NCBI GenBank assembly: GCA_001179505.1
Contig: CDMY01000279.1
Span: forward strand, 65,445-129,444
Source: Vitrella brassicaformis
Taxonomy: Eukaryota > Sar > Vitrellaceae
DNA length: 64,000 nt
Direction: 5' to 3'
Under the pieces are notes generated by a model. The model was not told where the DNA came from. It saw nothing but the letters and a program-made list of their open reading frames with translations, and did not search any database. Both the position numbers and the translations under genes were made by a program. This document shows positions 1-10,914 of the stretch, piece after piece; the stretch's first letter is position 1, and each line of letters starts with the position of its first letter.

Positions 1-22
1 GGGGAGTGGGAGTGATGCTTAC

Positions 23-1492
23 GTTGAGTCTTGCGTTTGGGTTTGGCGCCGGGGAGGGAGGCCCCGAGCTGCTGGGCTGAGGCGTCGCCGCCCTCGGCCT
101 TCGACAACTTGTTCCTGCTTACACCCACCAGCCGCACACACACATACACACACAAATGTCATGCAGGTGTTGGTGGCGAGGGGAGGCGTGTTCTCTCCAG
201 CGCGCACCACACACGCTTGAGCTCCGATACGTTTCGATTGTCCCTCAACGTCTGAGGAAAGGAAGGATGGATACGTCAGCCTCCCAGTCTGTGTGTGTGA
301 GAAGGGGGGGAACTGACTGACCTCGATGTGAGCCGGCAGGGTGTAGCTACTCTCCGTCAACGCGTTATACATGCCGTCAGCGGCCTCGCCTAGGAAGACA
401 CAACACACAACACAGAGAGAGAGAGATGTCGGCATGGCTGTCTGTGTGTGTCATGTCGTTGGCTGGGTGGCTTTCTGGCTGGCTTACCAACTGAGTCGTG
501 GGCCATGACCATGAGTCTGGCCAGCGCCCGCTTAATCTCCCCCTTATCGAACAGGTGCACGTGCTTGGCAATGTCATCGCCACGGCAACGCTCTATCTTG
601 ACCTGGATCTTCATGTCCTGCATAACACAACACAACACAACACACGGCACACCACACCACATCACACACGTCAAGCTGGGAGAGGGCGGGAGGGCGGGAG
701 GGTGTGTGGGAGTGGGTACCTACCCGTCCGGACGTGGATGTGAGGCATGGTATCTGCGCCTTCCAGATGGGTGGGCGACGGCTCTCCACCGACGGCACCT
801 CACGCGACACGAACTCCATCCACTCGGCAGCGTACTCGTCCTGACATCATGTCACCACACACCCGTCTGTGCAGGCGTCTGTCTGTGTCTCGCTGTCTCG
901 TCAGTCAGACACCTACCTTTCGGAATTTGCCGCAGATTTTGGAGAGGTATTCCTTCAGAGCGTCCCTTGGTATGCGGCCCTCCCCGGCCAGCTCCTCGTC
1001 GGGCTCGGTCAGCGGGAAAACCACGTGGTTGAAGACGTAGTCACAACGCATCTGACACACGTGCGTGCAGCCACAACAAACAGCCAACACAGAGGGAGCG
1101 AGCATGACCTCCAGCTCGCCTCCGAGCTTGCTTTGTGCGTGGCTGACCTCGTAGGTGGCGCCTTGGGCTTTGAACTGCCTGTCGGTGTCCTTGCTATAGA
1201 CCACCTGCTCGCCCCCCTCACCAGCTGCCGCCGCTGCGGCTGCGGCCATCGCCATGGCCTGTTCGGGGTTCGCGGCTGAGATACAGCGCGCAGAGAGCGC
1301 GCACAGGGGTCGACACAGACATTTTGTGAGACGTGTGGACGCGTGTCACTATGAATGTGACGTACCTGCCCAGGCCTGCTGTTCCATCGCCTGCTGCTGC
1401 TCCATGGCCTGTTGCTGCTCCATGGCCGCTTGCTGCTGCTCCATCGTCCCCTCAATGGCCTGGGTATAGCCCTCCACGTGTCCCTCCTCCAT
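23..1492 (-). CDS. Hypothetical Q/A-rich protein, 3' end probably outside the window
   Basis: I do not recognise this protein. The start ATG is at 1490-1492 and opens MEEGHVEGYTQAIEG, followed by a tract of four AMEQQQ-type repeats and then an alanine run. Splicing on the minus strand with GT...AG borders joins exons that contain LGGELE, MRCDYVFNHVVFPL, DEYAAEWMEFVSREVPSV, DMKIQVKIERC and GEAADGMYNALTESSYTLP (exon 322-389, preceded by an exon ending at 488). The next exon, about 23-114, ends at a strong donor GTAAGC at 17-22, so the gene probably runs past the left edge. The core after the low-complexity N-terminus is globular and acidic, with no membrane segment. Introns are 70-200 bases and rich in TG repeats. 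It is divergent from the gene at 1937, with 444 bases between the start codons. Confidence 0.6.
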
Positions 1493-1936
1493 TACGATAC
1501 AACGAGCTGTCAGAGGAGGCCTCACACGAGCCTCGCACGAGCCTTCTACTCACGTCCAAAGGTCCGACTTCAGTTTTAGAAGGCCCTAAATCAAACCCTT
1601 TAGGGTTTAGTCTGCGAGCTTCAAAGGAGGAGAAAGGAAAAAGGAGAGGAAAGTGAACGCGCATAACCATCTGCAGCTGCTGAGGATCTCTGTCTGGGGT
1701 GATTGTTTCTTGGAGGTTGATCTTTGCAAGGCCGCTGGCATGCAAGCCTACCAAGACTCCAAGGACCAGGCCTTGCCACAACTGGCGGCAACACACAAAT
1801 GAACAGAGCAGGTAAGCAGGGACAACACACGCGCACACGAAGCAACAATGATGTCGGCGTCTAGTGGGCGGTATCTCTTCTCTGCAGCTGCAGTCCTGTG
1901 TTGGTGTGATCCACACGCACATCGGGCGCAACAACG
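1493..1936. promoter_or_regulatory. Divergent promoter region with telobox-like and TGCGAGCT motifs
   Basis: This is the shared 5' region of the genes at 1492(-) and 1937(+). It holds CCCTAAA at 1584-1590, then AAACCCT and AGGGTTT as a 7-bp inverted pair with a 2-base spacer at 1593-1608. Directly after comes TGCGAGCT at 1613-1620, an octamer that recurs in most divergent promoters of this window. The promoter role is inferred from position. Confidence 0.4.
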
Positions 1937-3361
1937 ATGAGCTGGCTGCTGCCCAGGCGACGGCACCGTAGCTATTCTTACCGACGAGTGGCGGTTGGCG
2001 ACCCCTCGTCCATCAGCCAGTCTTTGCTATCGGTCGTCACGACTGATGACACCGCTGACCATCAAGGGCTTCCTGTTGACGTCTTCGCCCGTGTGTTCGC
2101 TTCCTTTCTCACTGTCGACGATGCTTTGAGGGCCCGGGCGGTCGGCAAGGCGTACGGCGCTGAGCTGATAGACGAGGCGTTCCTTCTGCGTCGCATCACC
2201 AGCTGCCAGCAGCAGCTCCCCGGCCTCATCGATGTGGAGAGGGACCGCGGCGTCGACCCCTCGGCCCCTCCCCTCCCACCATCCCTCTCGCGATTTGGGT
2301 ATCTCGCTCGGTGTGCCTACGTCATCGAGCGGGCGGCCGAGTGGCGCTATATGGCCACATTTGTCAGGGTGGCGAGTGCCTGCGGTGTGGCTGGCCAGCT
2401 GCCTGTGGTGCTGGCAGCTGAGAGGGTGGAGGCTCATATTCCCGACAAGGAAACTTTCCATCGGCTGCCCGCTGCCATGGCCGTCTACAAGACACTTGGA
2501 GATCTGTTTGGCTGTGAAAGCATCAGCCCACCCCTGCAGCTGACCGAGGGCGACCAGGAGGAGACAGACTTGTGGGTCCTGCCGAGCCTGCTGCTGCTGC
2601 GGCTCCTGATTGGAGCCGTCCACGTCATCACTGCGCTGGTGTGCTTGTGCGGTGCCGTGTGCATCCCGTTAGAATTCTATTTTCTCCTCGTCGCCCAAAC
2701 CCAGGATCATAGGGTGTGGCGTGTACTTGGCTGGCTTCTGCTCTGCGTGTTGACTTGTGGCCTTTACCTCCAGGCGGCCTGCAGCTGCGGATGGGCTCTC
2801 GCCTGGTGGTTGCATCGACGGACGAGGCTGGTGCAATGGTATCAAATCGGCGTGCGGCGGCTCCGTGTCATCGATGGGGACGAGTTGTGGCGCCTGCGGC
2901 CTTTTATTCGGCCGATATATCGCCCCACGGACCCGCCCATCAGCTGCAGCGTGCCATTATGCCGAGTCTATCCCTCATTCAGTGCGTTTGCCCTCGACAC
3001 GCTGCTGCAGCTCGACGAGGTTTCTTCCCGTATGAGCGTCGTCTTTGACGTGTTTGTGGGGACGCCTGTCCGCTACCGGACTCTGACGGCTTCCTGGATC
3101 GACGAACCTGACATATCCGTCATCGACTGGCAGGACGACATGATGGATGTACGAAGCCGCATTGTGATCTTGCTGCTCGGTGGTGGGTCTGTAGTGGCCG
3201 CCGTAACTCTCGACGTCGGCTTGATCATAGTCAGGACGACCGAGGTGGAGATGGGCGGCGAGATGACTGTCGATGAGCGGTTTCCTGTCACCGTGGCTGC
3301 CGTGCGGCAGCTCCTGAGGCGATATGGTCTCGAAGATAAGACTTTTGGCCCGTCCTCTTGA
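1937..3361 (+). CDS. F-box-like intronless membrane protein, copy B (474 aa)
   Basis: A single uninterrupted ORF opens MSWLLPRRRHRSYSY. Residues about 45-90 read like an F-box (GLPVDVFARVFASFLTVDDA, then RAVGKAYGAELIDEAFLLRR), which would suggest an SCF-type adaptor. Residues about 205-290 hold two hydrophobic segments (IGAVHVITALVCLCGAVCIP and WLLLCVLTCGLYLQAACSCG) that look like a membrane hairpin. The C-terminal part is soluble and ends in a conserved RRYGLEDKTFGPSS. It is a diverged duplicate of the gene at 21535-22995 (486 aa), sharing the same ends and hydrophobic pair. Lack of introns is unusual here, where neighbours carry 3-20. I infer a lineage-specific family. The F-box match is by eye and moderately secure. 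Confidence 0.75.
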   Translation: MSWLLPRRRHRSYSYRRVAVGDPSSISQSLLSVVTTDDTADHQGLPVDVFARVFASFLTVDDALRARAVGKAYGAELIDEAFLLRRITSCQQQLPGLIDVERDRGVDPSAPPLPPSLSRFGYLARCAYVIERAAEWRYMATFVRVASACGVAGQLPVVLAAERVEAHIPDKETFHRLPAAMAVYKTLGDLFGCESISPPLQLTEGDQEETDLWVLPSLLLLRLLIGAVHVITALVCLCGAVCIPLEFYFLLVAQTQDHRVWRVLGWLLLCVLTCGLYLQAACSCGWALAWWLHRRTRLVQWYQIGVRRLRVIDGDELWRLRPFIRPIYRPTDPPISCSVPLCRVYPSFSAFALDTLLQLDEVSSRMSVVFDVFVGTPVRYRTLTASWIDEPDISVIDWQDDMMDVRSRIVILLLGGGSVVAAVTLDVGLIIVRTTEVEMGGEMTVDERFPVTVAAVRQLLRRYGLEDKTFGPSS

Positions 3362-3623
3362 CTGCCTCATTTTTTCTCCGGAGAGGCTGTCAATGCATTG
3401 GTGGTGGTTTCCGTGCGGTTTGGGCTATGTAATGGAACTGATGGGTTAGTTCATGTGACTGATCGGACGGTCATGCACTGAATGCGACTCTTATCCGACG
3501 AGAGTTTTCCCTTCAAAGTTTCTTTGCGTATCCGTCCACACGTTCAGACATCCTCACACAACATGGCGTGTCTCAGAGGGCGTCACGTTGGCAGCGGGAA
3601 GAAGAACGACACACTCTGACGAA

Positions 3624-3640
3624 TATAAAATGTAGGCAGC
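3624..3640 (+). repeat. Recurrent TATAAAATGTAGGCAGC motif, copy 1
   Basis: The 17-base word lies about 260 bases after the stop of the gene at 1937. It recurs at 21264-21280 on the minus strand, and in variant form at 32339, 53211 and 54701 on the plus strand. It may be the conserved end of a dispersed element or a 3'-end signal. Confidence 0.5.
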
Positions 3641-3766
3641 CATTTATTTCATATCGCCACATCGGCAGCGACATCCAATATCTTATTCTCGCCTATCTGC
3701 GCGGCGGAATGCGGTAGGATCGAGAATGCCCCCCTGCTATCGCATACGCCTGCACTCATTAATGGC

Positions 3767-3850
3767 CACACACACACACAGACGTACCAACGTGTGATTG
3801 TGTGTGGTATGTGTGTTGTCTGTGTGTGTGTAGGTCACTCACTCACTCAC
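3767..3850. repeat. CA/TG microsatellite with ACTC repeats
   Basis: A run of CA is followed by interrupted TG repeats and then by tandem ACTC units. The surrounding 3362-4740 is gene-free as far as I can see. Confidence 0.8.
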
Positions 3851-3924
3851 CCACGCCAGTCACTCTTGCCTTCGCGCTAAAGGCAAGAGATTACGCAAGT
3901 CCGATCCCCAACATCCCTACACTT

Positions 3925-4070
3925 ACAGCACGAAAGCACATTTACCCCACATCATGAAATCCTAGATCCCTCATCACAAGTCGCCCAACATCCACGAAAA
4001 CACATTTCCACATCACGAAATGCTAGGCACCCCTCATCATCCCCGCCATCATGAAATCCTACCCCGGCCC
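3925..4070 (+). repeat. Imperfect tandem repeat of about 64 bases
   Basis: Two to two and a half units share the words CACATTT, CATCATGAAATCCTA and CCCTCATCA. No reading frame is conserved across the units. The stretch sits between the stop of the F-box-like gene and the start of the nitroreductase. Confidence 0.5.
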
Positions 4071-4479
4071 CGCACTTTACCCCCGCCATCTGACCGTGGG
4101 CATGATGCTGGTGGCAATCTGCGGCCAGTGGAGTGTGTGTGGGTTGCTGGGTGGCAGCTGCAGCGGGGAAAGAATGGGCGATGCGCGGCAGGGCTGGCCG
4201 ACACACCGGTGGCGTTGGCCTGGACCGTCGACGGCTGCTTCTGCTTGCTCGACGAGGCCTTGTATGAGGGCGCCACTGCAAACACCACACGGCACAGCAC
4301 AGCACACATCAATGGATGAGTGGATGTGTGCCGGTTTTCCCCGCCTTGCTTACTCGTGCGAGGCTGCGGCTGCACGAACACCGGCTGCCCGAAGGACGCA
4401 TACGTATATGCCGACGACTTCGTCGCTCGGCGGGTGACAGAGGCTGCAGAGAAAGTATCACTTCGGTTGGTTCTCCTCG

Positions 4480-4602
4480 TCGGCAGGCAGAGAGGCTTCC
4501 CGAACGCGGAGAAGAGCGGCAGCGATGGGGAGGGATTGCAAAGTTAGTTTCTCTTTGTTGTCTCCCATTTTTCTCGACGGCTGCGGCTGTGGAGCGGTCT
4601 GT
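4480..4602 (+). repeat. Dispersed repeat, copy matching 18145-18310 in inverse orientation
   Basis: The words GGCAGGCAGAGAGGCTTCCC, GAACGCGGAGAAG and TCTCGACGGCTGCGGCTGTG reappear with a few changes on the minus strand at 18145-18310. The middle part differs in length. No coding potential is shared, so it looks like a non-coding dispersed element. Confidence 0.5.
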
Positions 4603-4740
4603 GCGAGGAAGTGCGACAGAAAAAGAATGTGCGTGTGCATCGGCAGCGGCACATGCATCAGTATTTCCTCAGGTGATCGCTATTTCTCCTTTCTCCTTCT
4701 GTGGTTTTGAGCCATTTTGACCGCGAACGTTCGCTGCAGG

Positions 4741-6046
4741 ATGTGTATAACTCCCGCCATCATCGTGCAGCTGCTATATCTGATCTCGTTTTGTCTGTGC
4801 TGTATCGGATCCCTCGGTGCCTTCCTCGCGAGACCAATCGGCCTCACAAACGTCCTCACGAGCAGAAGAAGCGCGAGGGCAGCAACGTTCCTCAGCGACG
4901 TGCAATCGCCTGCCGACGCCCGGAGCCCATCTGCCCACTCGCCGCCCGCATCACCTGTGCCGCCGAATCCCCCACAACAATCGGAGGTACAGGAGCGTGT
5001 GGACACCGTCCGCGATGTCATCTTCTCGCGACGCAACTGCCGCACATTCCTGCCGAAAGAGGTGCCACTTGAGGTGCTGACCGACCTCATGACTGCCGCA
5101 CAGCGGGCACCATCTGGCTTCAACATGCAGCCGTGGGTGTGCATTCTGGTGCGCGAGGCGTCGGTGAGGGAGCGGCTGGCGGCGACTATGCTGGGCGAGA
5201 AGAACCGCTCGAAGATCAAGGAGGCGCCTGTGGTGGCCGTGTTCTGTGCTGATCTGGGTGAGTGAGTGGGATCGGGCAAGCCAAACAGGGCATGTGTGCA
5301 TCTGTGTGTCTGTGTGTTTCAGAGAGTCAGCGCCAGATGCCACGCATTGTGGCCCTGATCAAGAAGGACCGCGAGAGGCGGCTTGCCTATCGCGCCACAC
5401 AGGCATCGTCAAAGTCACCGCAGAAGCCGCCCGCCAAGAGCAAGTCATTGCAGCGGATACCCTTCTATGTCAGCCTCTTCGCCGGCGCCTTGCGAGGGTG
5501 GCTCATCCGCTACCTGTGGTTTCTCATTCGGTACGTAATCTTTGCTGTGCTGCGGGTGTTCCAGCCCCTTCCCGTGCCGTCGATGGCCGAGACCTGGGCC
5601 TACAAGAACACCATGCTGGCGGTGCAGACCTACATGCTGCTCGCATCGGCCTACGGGCTTGGCACAGCACCGGTGAGCTGAGCGGGCAGCTGATATAGAG
5701 AAGGCCGTTACGCATGCACACAATCATCAGGTGAGGTGACTGACCTGTGTGTTGTGTTGTGTGTGTATCAGATGGAGGGTTTTGACATGGTGCGTTTGCG
5801 GCGGGTGCTGATGCTGCCTGACCGCTTCAGCGTGCCTCTGGTGGTGGCGACGGGCTACCCAGCCGACGCCCCCATCAGCCGCACCTACCCTCTGCTCAGC
5901 GGCCGGCTGCCGATGGACGAACAGGTGATCCACGCAGATACGGACACACCCACACCCACCCACACACACAGAGCTCATGTGCCGTTCGGTCTTTGTGCCG
6001 GGTGCAGGTGTTCTCTGACTTCTACGATCGAAGGCTTGCGATCTGA
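4741..6046 (+). CDS. Nitroreductase-family protein with plastid-type presequence
   Basis: The first in-frame ATG (4741) opens a hydrophobic signal-like segment (MCITPAIIVQLLYLISFCLC) followed by GAFLARP and a basic, Ser/Ala-rich stretch, as in bipartite presequences of complex plastids. The FMN-binding nitroreductase fold follows: RDVIFSRRNCRTFLPKEVPL, then LTDLMTAAQRAPSGFNMQPW, the hallmark FMN/substrate segment. Exon 1 ends near 5258. Exon 2 (about 5322-5671) carries the helical part with IPFYVSLFAGALRGWLIRYL and MAETWAYKNTMLAVQTYMLL. Exon 3 (about 5772-5922) holds MEGFDMVRLRRVLMLPDRFS and VPLVVATGYPADAP. A short last exon ends VFSDFYDRRLAI with TGA at 6044-6046. The likely role is a flavin-dependent NAD(P)H oxidoreductase in the plastid. 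The substrate cannot be told, and the hydrophobic insertion in exon 2 is atypical. Confidence 0.85.
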
Positions 6047-6474
6047 CCTCAGCTGTCTGTCAAGCGGCAGGGTGTGTCAGCGACGGTTTGGCCCCTGGTT
6101 GGTTTCCACAGGGTTGCATGCCTTCATACAGGCCATGTTTCCTCGTGTAGCCTCAATCCGGCCGGCCACAGAGCATCGCTGACACCTCTAGCCAGCTCGC
6201 TTAGCAGCTATGTAATCATGGCGTCAGGCCATATCTATGAGTATGTAGACTAGTAGCCAGCACGTATATATATACCAGCACTGTAGCTGTAAGGCAGTGC
6301 AGCTTGGTTGATATGATATGGCGAGTGAGTAGCGGCAGGCAGAGAATTCGCACATTTGTACAGGGCGGGGGTCGTTTCATCGTAGGGTGTCTGGTTGTCC
6401 ATTGTCCATGGTCGGATGCGTAGCGAGCAAACCGACAGACAGACAACTAACACACACACGGGAAATCCGAAAGC
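6047..6474. other. Intergenic, 3' flank of the nitroreductase gene
   Basis: I see no supported gene here. The stretch is AT-richer than its surroundings and includes short TA and ACAC runs. Confidence 0.5.
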
Positions 6475-6792
6475 CTATAAGTCAGAGTCCACAGTGATGA
6501 CAAAAATCGAATCGTACGGCTTGATGGGCTGCCTGTCTCTGTCTGGTGGAGGGACAGCCTCCCTGCTCCGTTTAGTCTTCTGCCGTCTCCTCTTTCGCCT
6601 CCGGTTGGGGCACACCCGCCTCCAACAGGCACCACAAAACAAGGTGCTCTCTTTTGGCTTTGCAATGGGGGATGCAACGCCACTGGATGGTGTCGGTGGC
6701 TTCATAACAGGCGCCTGCAGGTGGCCTCTGCAATGGACACAACACAAGAAGCCACATGAATGATGCATGGGCCGCCTCATTGCAAACGGCAC
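6475..6792 (-). CDS. Possible small basic Cys-containing protein (105 aa)
   Basis: A continuous ORF from ATG at 6790-6792 gives MPFAMRRPMHHSCGFLCC. It contains the cysteine pairs CCVHC and CGACW...C, then a strongly basic run RRRKRRRQKTKRSR, and ends IKPYDSIFVITVDSDL. The Cys spacing and basic block could suit a small nucleic-acid-binding or nuclear protein, but I recognise no family. Its start lies 266 bases from the divergent gene at 7058, with the recurrent octamer TGCGAGCT between them, as in the well-supported head-to-head pairs. That is the main reason to take it seriously. It could still be a chance ORF. Confidence 0.35.
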   Translation of the reverse strand: MPFAMRRPMHHSCGFLCCVHCRGHLQAPVMKPPTPSSGVASPIAKPKESTLFCGACWRRVCPNRRRKRRRQKTKRSREAVPPPDRDRQPIKPYDSIFVITVDSDL

Positions 6793-6915
6793 CTGCTTAC
6801 GACGAGAGGAGGCTTGTTGCTTCTGTTAAGGCTTCACCCCGCTGACGGGACAGCAGGGAGCCCATTTCATTGGGAGTGGGCACAGGCCCGAGAGAGCGGT
6901 TTCACAGGCCCACTT

Positions 6916-6923
6916 TGCGAGCT
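6916..6923 (+). promoter_or_regulatory. TGCGAGCT promoter octamer
   Basis: One of about ten copies of this octamer lying upstream of start codons in the window, here 135 bases before the ATG at 7058. Confidence 0.4.
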
Positions 6924-7057
6924 GAGCCCAGATCTGCCTTGCGCACGAAACTTCAAGATGAAGGCCCAAAGAATGCCCGGAGCTGCAGGGCATCGTCCCA
7001 GAGTCAACATTTGACTCTTTTCTCTGCTTCTGCTGCTGACTGGTGATTCATGGCGTG

Positions 7058-10000
7058 ATGCAGCTTGCCTCTGGCTTCTTGCGACGTGTGAAGCAGCGCA
7101 TCGGCACCCGCAACCCGCCAGATGCCGACAAGGACGGCCACGGACAGCCAGAGGGCGGCACCGCCACCACCAGGAAGGGCCTCTTTGCCTCGCGCTTCCT
7201 TCCACGTGGCCTCCGTGAGAAGCGGCGGAGGCGCTCACTGCGGGCGCACCATCACCACCAATCAAGACCGGCCAACGGCACCCTCACTGTGCGCGTGATA
7301 GCGGGCATCGGGTTGGCAGCGGAAGAGCCTTGCCTGGTGCTGCAGGTGGAGGGAAATGAGTGTCGGCTGGAGAAGCCGCGGCGGGACAGCAATGTGGTGC
7401 AGTTCACCGCTGCGAGGGCGCCCAAGGGGGGTTCGGTCAACATCACCTACCAGCCGGGCGCATCGCCGGTGGCCAAGGAGGACACGGATGGTGGTGCCCA
7501 AGACAAGACGCAGAAGCCCGACGATGGAGGGAGGACGGCTGCGCAAGATCTGAAGCAGCAGCCGTTACCACTTGTGGACGTCAGTGGTGGCACCCAGCCG
7601 CCGCCCGCCCCCGGCACCACCGAGCCTTCCGCAGCCGACACCGCGGCAGCTGAACGTGCACCAGCGGCGCGTCCGAACAAGCCGCCCGCTCCAGTGCCGG
7701 ACACTCAGTCAGGGTCGTCGACCCACTCGACCGGCATTATCAGTGAGCCGCCGCCTCTTCCGCATCTGAGCGTGTCTTTCAAGGTGGCGGACATGACGAG
7801 CGACCTGCACCTACTGCTCTATGAGGACAAGTACGTCCGTCGCGAGATCCTGGTGGGCCGCGTCATCATCCCGCTGGTGTGGTTCGTGTCGCCCACCGGG
7901 CTGCTGGGCTGGCGTGTGCTGCGGGTGGAGGTCTTTCCGCCCACCAAACAGACCGAGTCAGACCCGGATGAGCTGTTCGAGGTGAGCAGAGAGAGGAGAA
8001 ACCACGTCCACGCATCCATCGTGGGCACAGACAGACAGATGGCCCTCCTGCCTGCTGTACTGCGTGTGTGCAGCCTGGGATAATGAATTGTCCCGGCACA
8101 GCAATGGTGCGGCCCAGGAAGCCACTGGGTGTGATCCAGCTGGCGATGAAGATGTCCTTTGACGACCGAGACGGCGCCAGTGAGAGTGGTGGCCTTTCTC
8201 GATTCATCGACTGCTCCGTGCTTAGGGTCAGCCACCATACACTCGGGTGCCGTGCACTTGTCTGTCTGACTGACTGTCTGTCTGTCTGTGGGCGTATTTG
8301 CCATCGGTTTCTTTTGTGTGTGTGTGCGTGTTGCGTGCATCGCCTCAGATGTACACAGCAGTGCCGCCCCGTCGTCACAAGAACGCCCCGATTGACGGCA
8401 TGCAGGGTGATGAAGACGGCGACCAGATGCCGCCCACACACGCAGACTCGGGCAATGAGGAAGGTACCCACGCAATTAATTGAAAGACAGCGATCATTGA
8501 TCATCGTGTGCTCATCTTTTCCATCTGCGTCATTCCATTGGCAGATGACGTCACTTGGTTGTTTCACCGCCACCTATGGCGGCGCAACTTCGAGCGGCTT
8601 CGTCGAGCCCTCACCCTGCCGACCCTGCTGCAGGTCATCCTCACCACCCCGGTGGCCCTCATCGCTGCCGCAGCGCTCATGGCCTGGACGTGCCTCAAGG
8701 CCCAGCCCTACCACATCCCTCTCGAGATCTTCGGCCTCGTGCTCTTCAATGGCGTCCTCACCCACTACCTCGTCATGCCGCCCACCCCATCCACCCTCCT
8801 CGCCGCCAAGTACGACCGGGCGGCCGCTCGAGACGGCGAGAGCTGCTCCTTGCCTCTGCCGTGTAGCGTGCCGTGGACAGCCAGCATCGAGGGCCTGCCG
8901 GCCCAGACGCCATCGGGCGTCAAGACCGCCACACCGCGAGAGTCAGGGGGGCCGCAGCAAGGTCGACACCAGACAGGCGGCAAGGCAGCGGGCGGTGCGA
9001 GGAGCGTCGAGGCCGAGAAGCGTGCTGCGGCGAGTCTTCGCAACAGGAGGGGAGGCGCAGGTGGGGCAGATATGGTGGCGCAGTCACCCACCGTCTCTGA
9101 GGCTTCCCTTCCGCCCGCGCCATCCATCTCGCCACGGTGCGAACCGGAGAAGGACTCCCGCAGCAGCAGACAGGAGGGAGGGGCCAAGGAAAAGGACAAG
9201 GAAAAGGAGAAGGACAACACAGCTACGGCGGTGAACGACCAGCCCGCAGAGGCTTCCCAGCAGGCGACAGGGAATGTGGTAGAGAGGGTGGATGACGAGG
9301 ACATCTCCCACATGATTCCGCCCCACTTTCGTCTGCTGTGGCCCACCAAGTACATCGTCTGGGAGAGTGAGATCGACAGCGCCGCCAACCCTGAGGCGGG
9401 CATGAGGCCATGGGAGAGAATCAGAGCGTTCGCCGGTCAGTGAGTGCACAAAAGACAGCAGACACAACGTGCTTGCGCTAAAAGCTTAAGTGTGTCTCCT
9501 CCTCCTCTGTGGTGCGTGTGTCAGGTCGTGTGAGCAACATTCAGCGTCAGATAGGGCTGTGGGCGCGGTTCTTCGAGCGATGGTCCAACGCCCTCAGCTT
9601 CGCCGACTCCACCGTCTCGCTCTACTGCTACCTCACTCTTGCAGTCATCTGTGTCACCCTCTCGATCGCATTCGCCGTCCTTCCCACACGGCTGGTGCTG
9701 CTGGTGCTGGGCGAGTGCGCCATTTTCGGCTTCTACTTCGGCTGGTGGGCGGCCTACACTCGCCGGATGGCCCGCATTCGGTCGAGGGTTCGCGCACGGC
9801 AGCTGATGAAGACCACCCGATCCCACAAGCACAAGCAGGCCAAGGCGAAAGAGCAGCAGCAGCAGCAGCCGAAGGCTCCCACCGCGACGCCGCCGCCCGA
9901 GGCAACAACGAGCAAGAAGGCCCCAACCGACGAAGAGACAACGACCACCACCACAACCGCCACCACCGCCACCAGCAGCACCAGAGCGGCCGTGTCGTCC

Positions 10001-10504
10001 GACGCACAGCCGCCTTCGTCGTGTGATGTGGACACCCTCTCTGTGGACAATGTGACAGTGCCGGCCGAGGACATTGACAACGAGACACTGCAGGAGGGCA
10101 ACGGGGCCAATGAGATGGACGAGTGTCTGTCGGGGAGCAGCGAGTCCGACCAGGAGACACTCGAGGGCGACATCGAGGGCGACATGATGATGGACGACCA
10201 GGGGGGTCTGGGGATGGGTGACCTCCCACGGAGCAAGGAGTCGTCTCAGCAGCTGGTGGGGCTGCTGGGCCACTGGCGACGGGCACTCATCAGACGCATC
10301 AACCACACACGCGCACAGGTAGGTAACACAGTTGGGGAGAGGGAGGGGGCGGGGAGTGGCCAAGCCAAAACGTGTGTGTGCGCTTGTGTGCCGTGTGTGT
10401 GTCTTGTGCATCAGGTGGTGAATTTCCTGCTGCGGATTCCTGATGAGGAGATCGTTGCTCACCGCTTTATCGCCGCGTCGGCACTGCGGATGGATGCTGG
10501 CTGA
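7058..10504 (+). CDS. C2-domain, MCTP-like multi-pass membrane protein
   Basis: ATG at 7058 opens MQLASGFLRRVKQRIG. A C2-like beta-sandwich follows in two parts: NGTLTVRVIAGIGLAAEEPC with EPCLVLQVEGNECRL, then, after a Pro/Ala-rich loop, HLSVSFKVADMTSDLHLLLY and VGRVIIPLVWFVSP. The next exon gives RPRKPLGVIQLAMKMSF, which fits the end of a C2 domain. From about 8544 come VTWLFHRHLWRRNFERLRRA and two hydrophobic segments, then an acidic/Lys-rich loop, PPHFRLLWPTKYIVWESEID, a second hydrophobic pair (YCYLTLAVICVTLSIAFAVL; LVLLVLGECAIFGFYFGWW), a Gln/Thr-rich linker and a last exon ending IVAHRFIAASALRMDAG. The order of C2 then paired C-terminal membrane segments is that of MCTP/ferlin-like tethers at membrane contact sites. 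The subfamily is inference. At least five introns are seen (for example 7983-8075 and 10318-10413). Confidence 0.65.
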
Positions 10505-10914
10505 CGGTGGGTTATGCCGACAGATACGTCGGTGGATTATATATGTGTCTCAAGACAGCCCGACAGACAGCCCGACAGACGGACAGACGGAGGGTTCTTT
10601 GTGTATGTTTTCTGTGTGTGGGTGGGTCATGGGTCATGTGTGTCATCATCACTCATGGGGTGGACTGCCAATATGCAGCGAGAGCAGCTTTCACGCAAGG
10701 GAGAGGGAGGGGGAAGACGGGAGGGCAGCGCTGTGGCCATCCTCCCATATATCCAGGGGTCGGTCTTTCGCGTGTGTGGCTGACTGACTGAGCTCAGTCT
10801 TCTGTTTTTGGAGTGAGTGCCTTTCTGTGTGTGGCCCATAGAGACTTTCTCAACCAACCAACCACCACATCAGACGCGTGTGTGTATCCGTCATTCAATG
10901 AGCCCATCAATCAT
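10505..10914. other. Intergenic between convergent genes
   Basis: This is the 3' flank of both neighbours. It contains GACAGACAGCCCGACAGACG-type repeats around 10555-10590 and no supported ORF. Confidence 0.5.

Larger units (their letters stand above)
1891..3705 (+). repeat. Left arm of a large inverted duplication
   Basis: This segment is repeated in reverse orientation at about 21210-23041. Similarity starts abruptly in the 5' leader (CAGTCCTGTGTTGGTGTGATC at 1891 is mirrored up to 23041). It covers the whole intronless ORF and continues through about 340 bases of 3' flank, including TATAAAATGTAGGCAGC at 3624-3640. The arms are clearly diverged, with many substitutions and small indels, so the duplication is not recent. 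About 17.5 kb of unrelated genes lies between the arms. Confidence 0.8.

Noticed and set aside
6867-7265. Minus-strand ORF (132 aa) over the start of the C2 protein
   Set aside because: It overlaps the opposite-strand coding exon and its Arg/Cys-rich composition is typical of an antisense shadow.
8068-9234. Plus-strand ORF of 388 aa with Arg/Pro/Ser-rich sequence
   Set aside because: Only its first part (to about 8180) is used, as the MCTP-like exon; the rest is a shifted frame over the next exons of the same gene.
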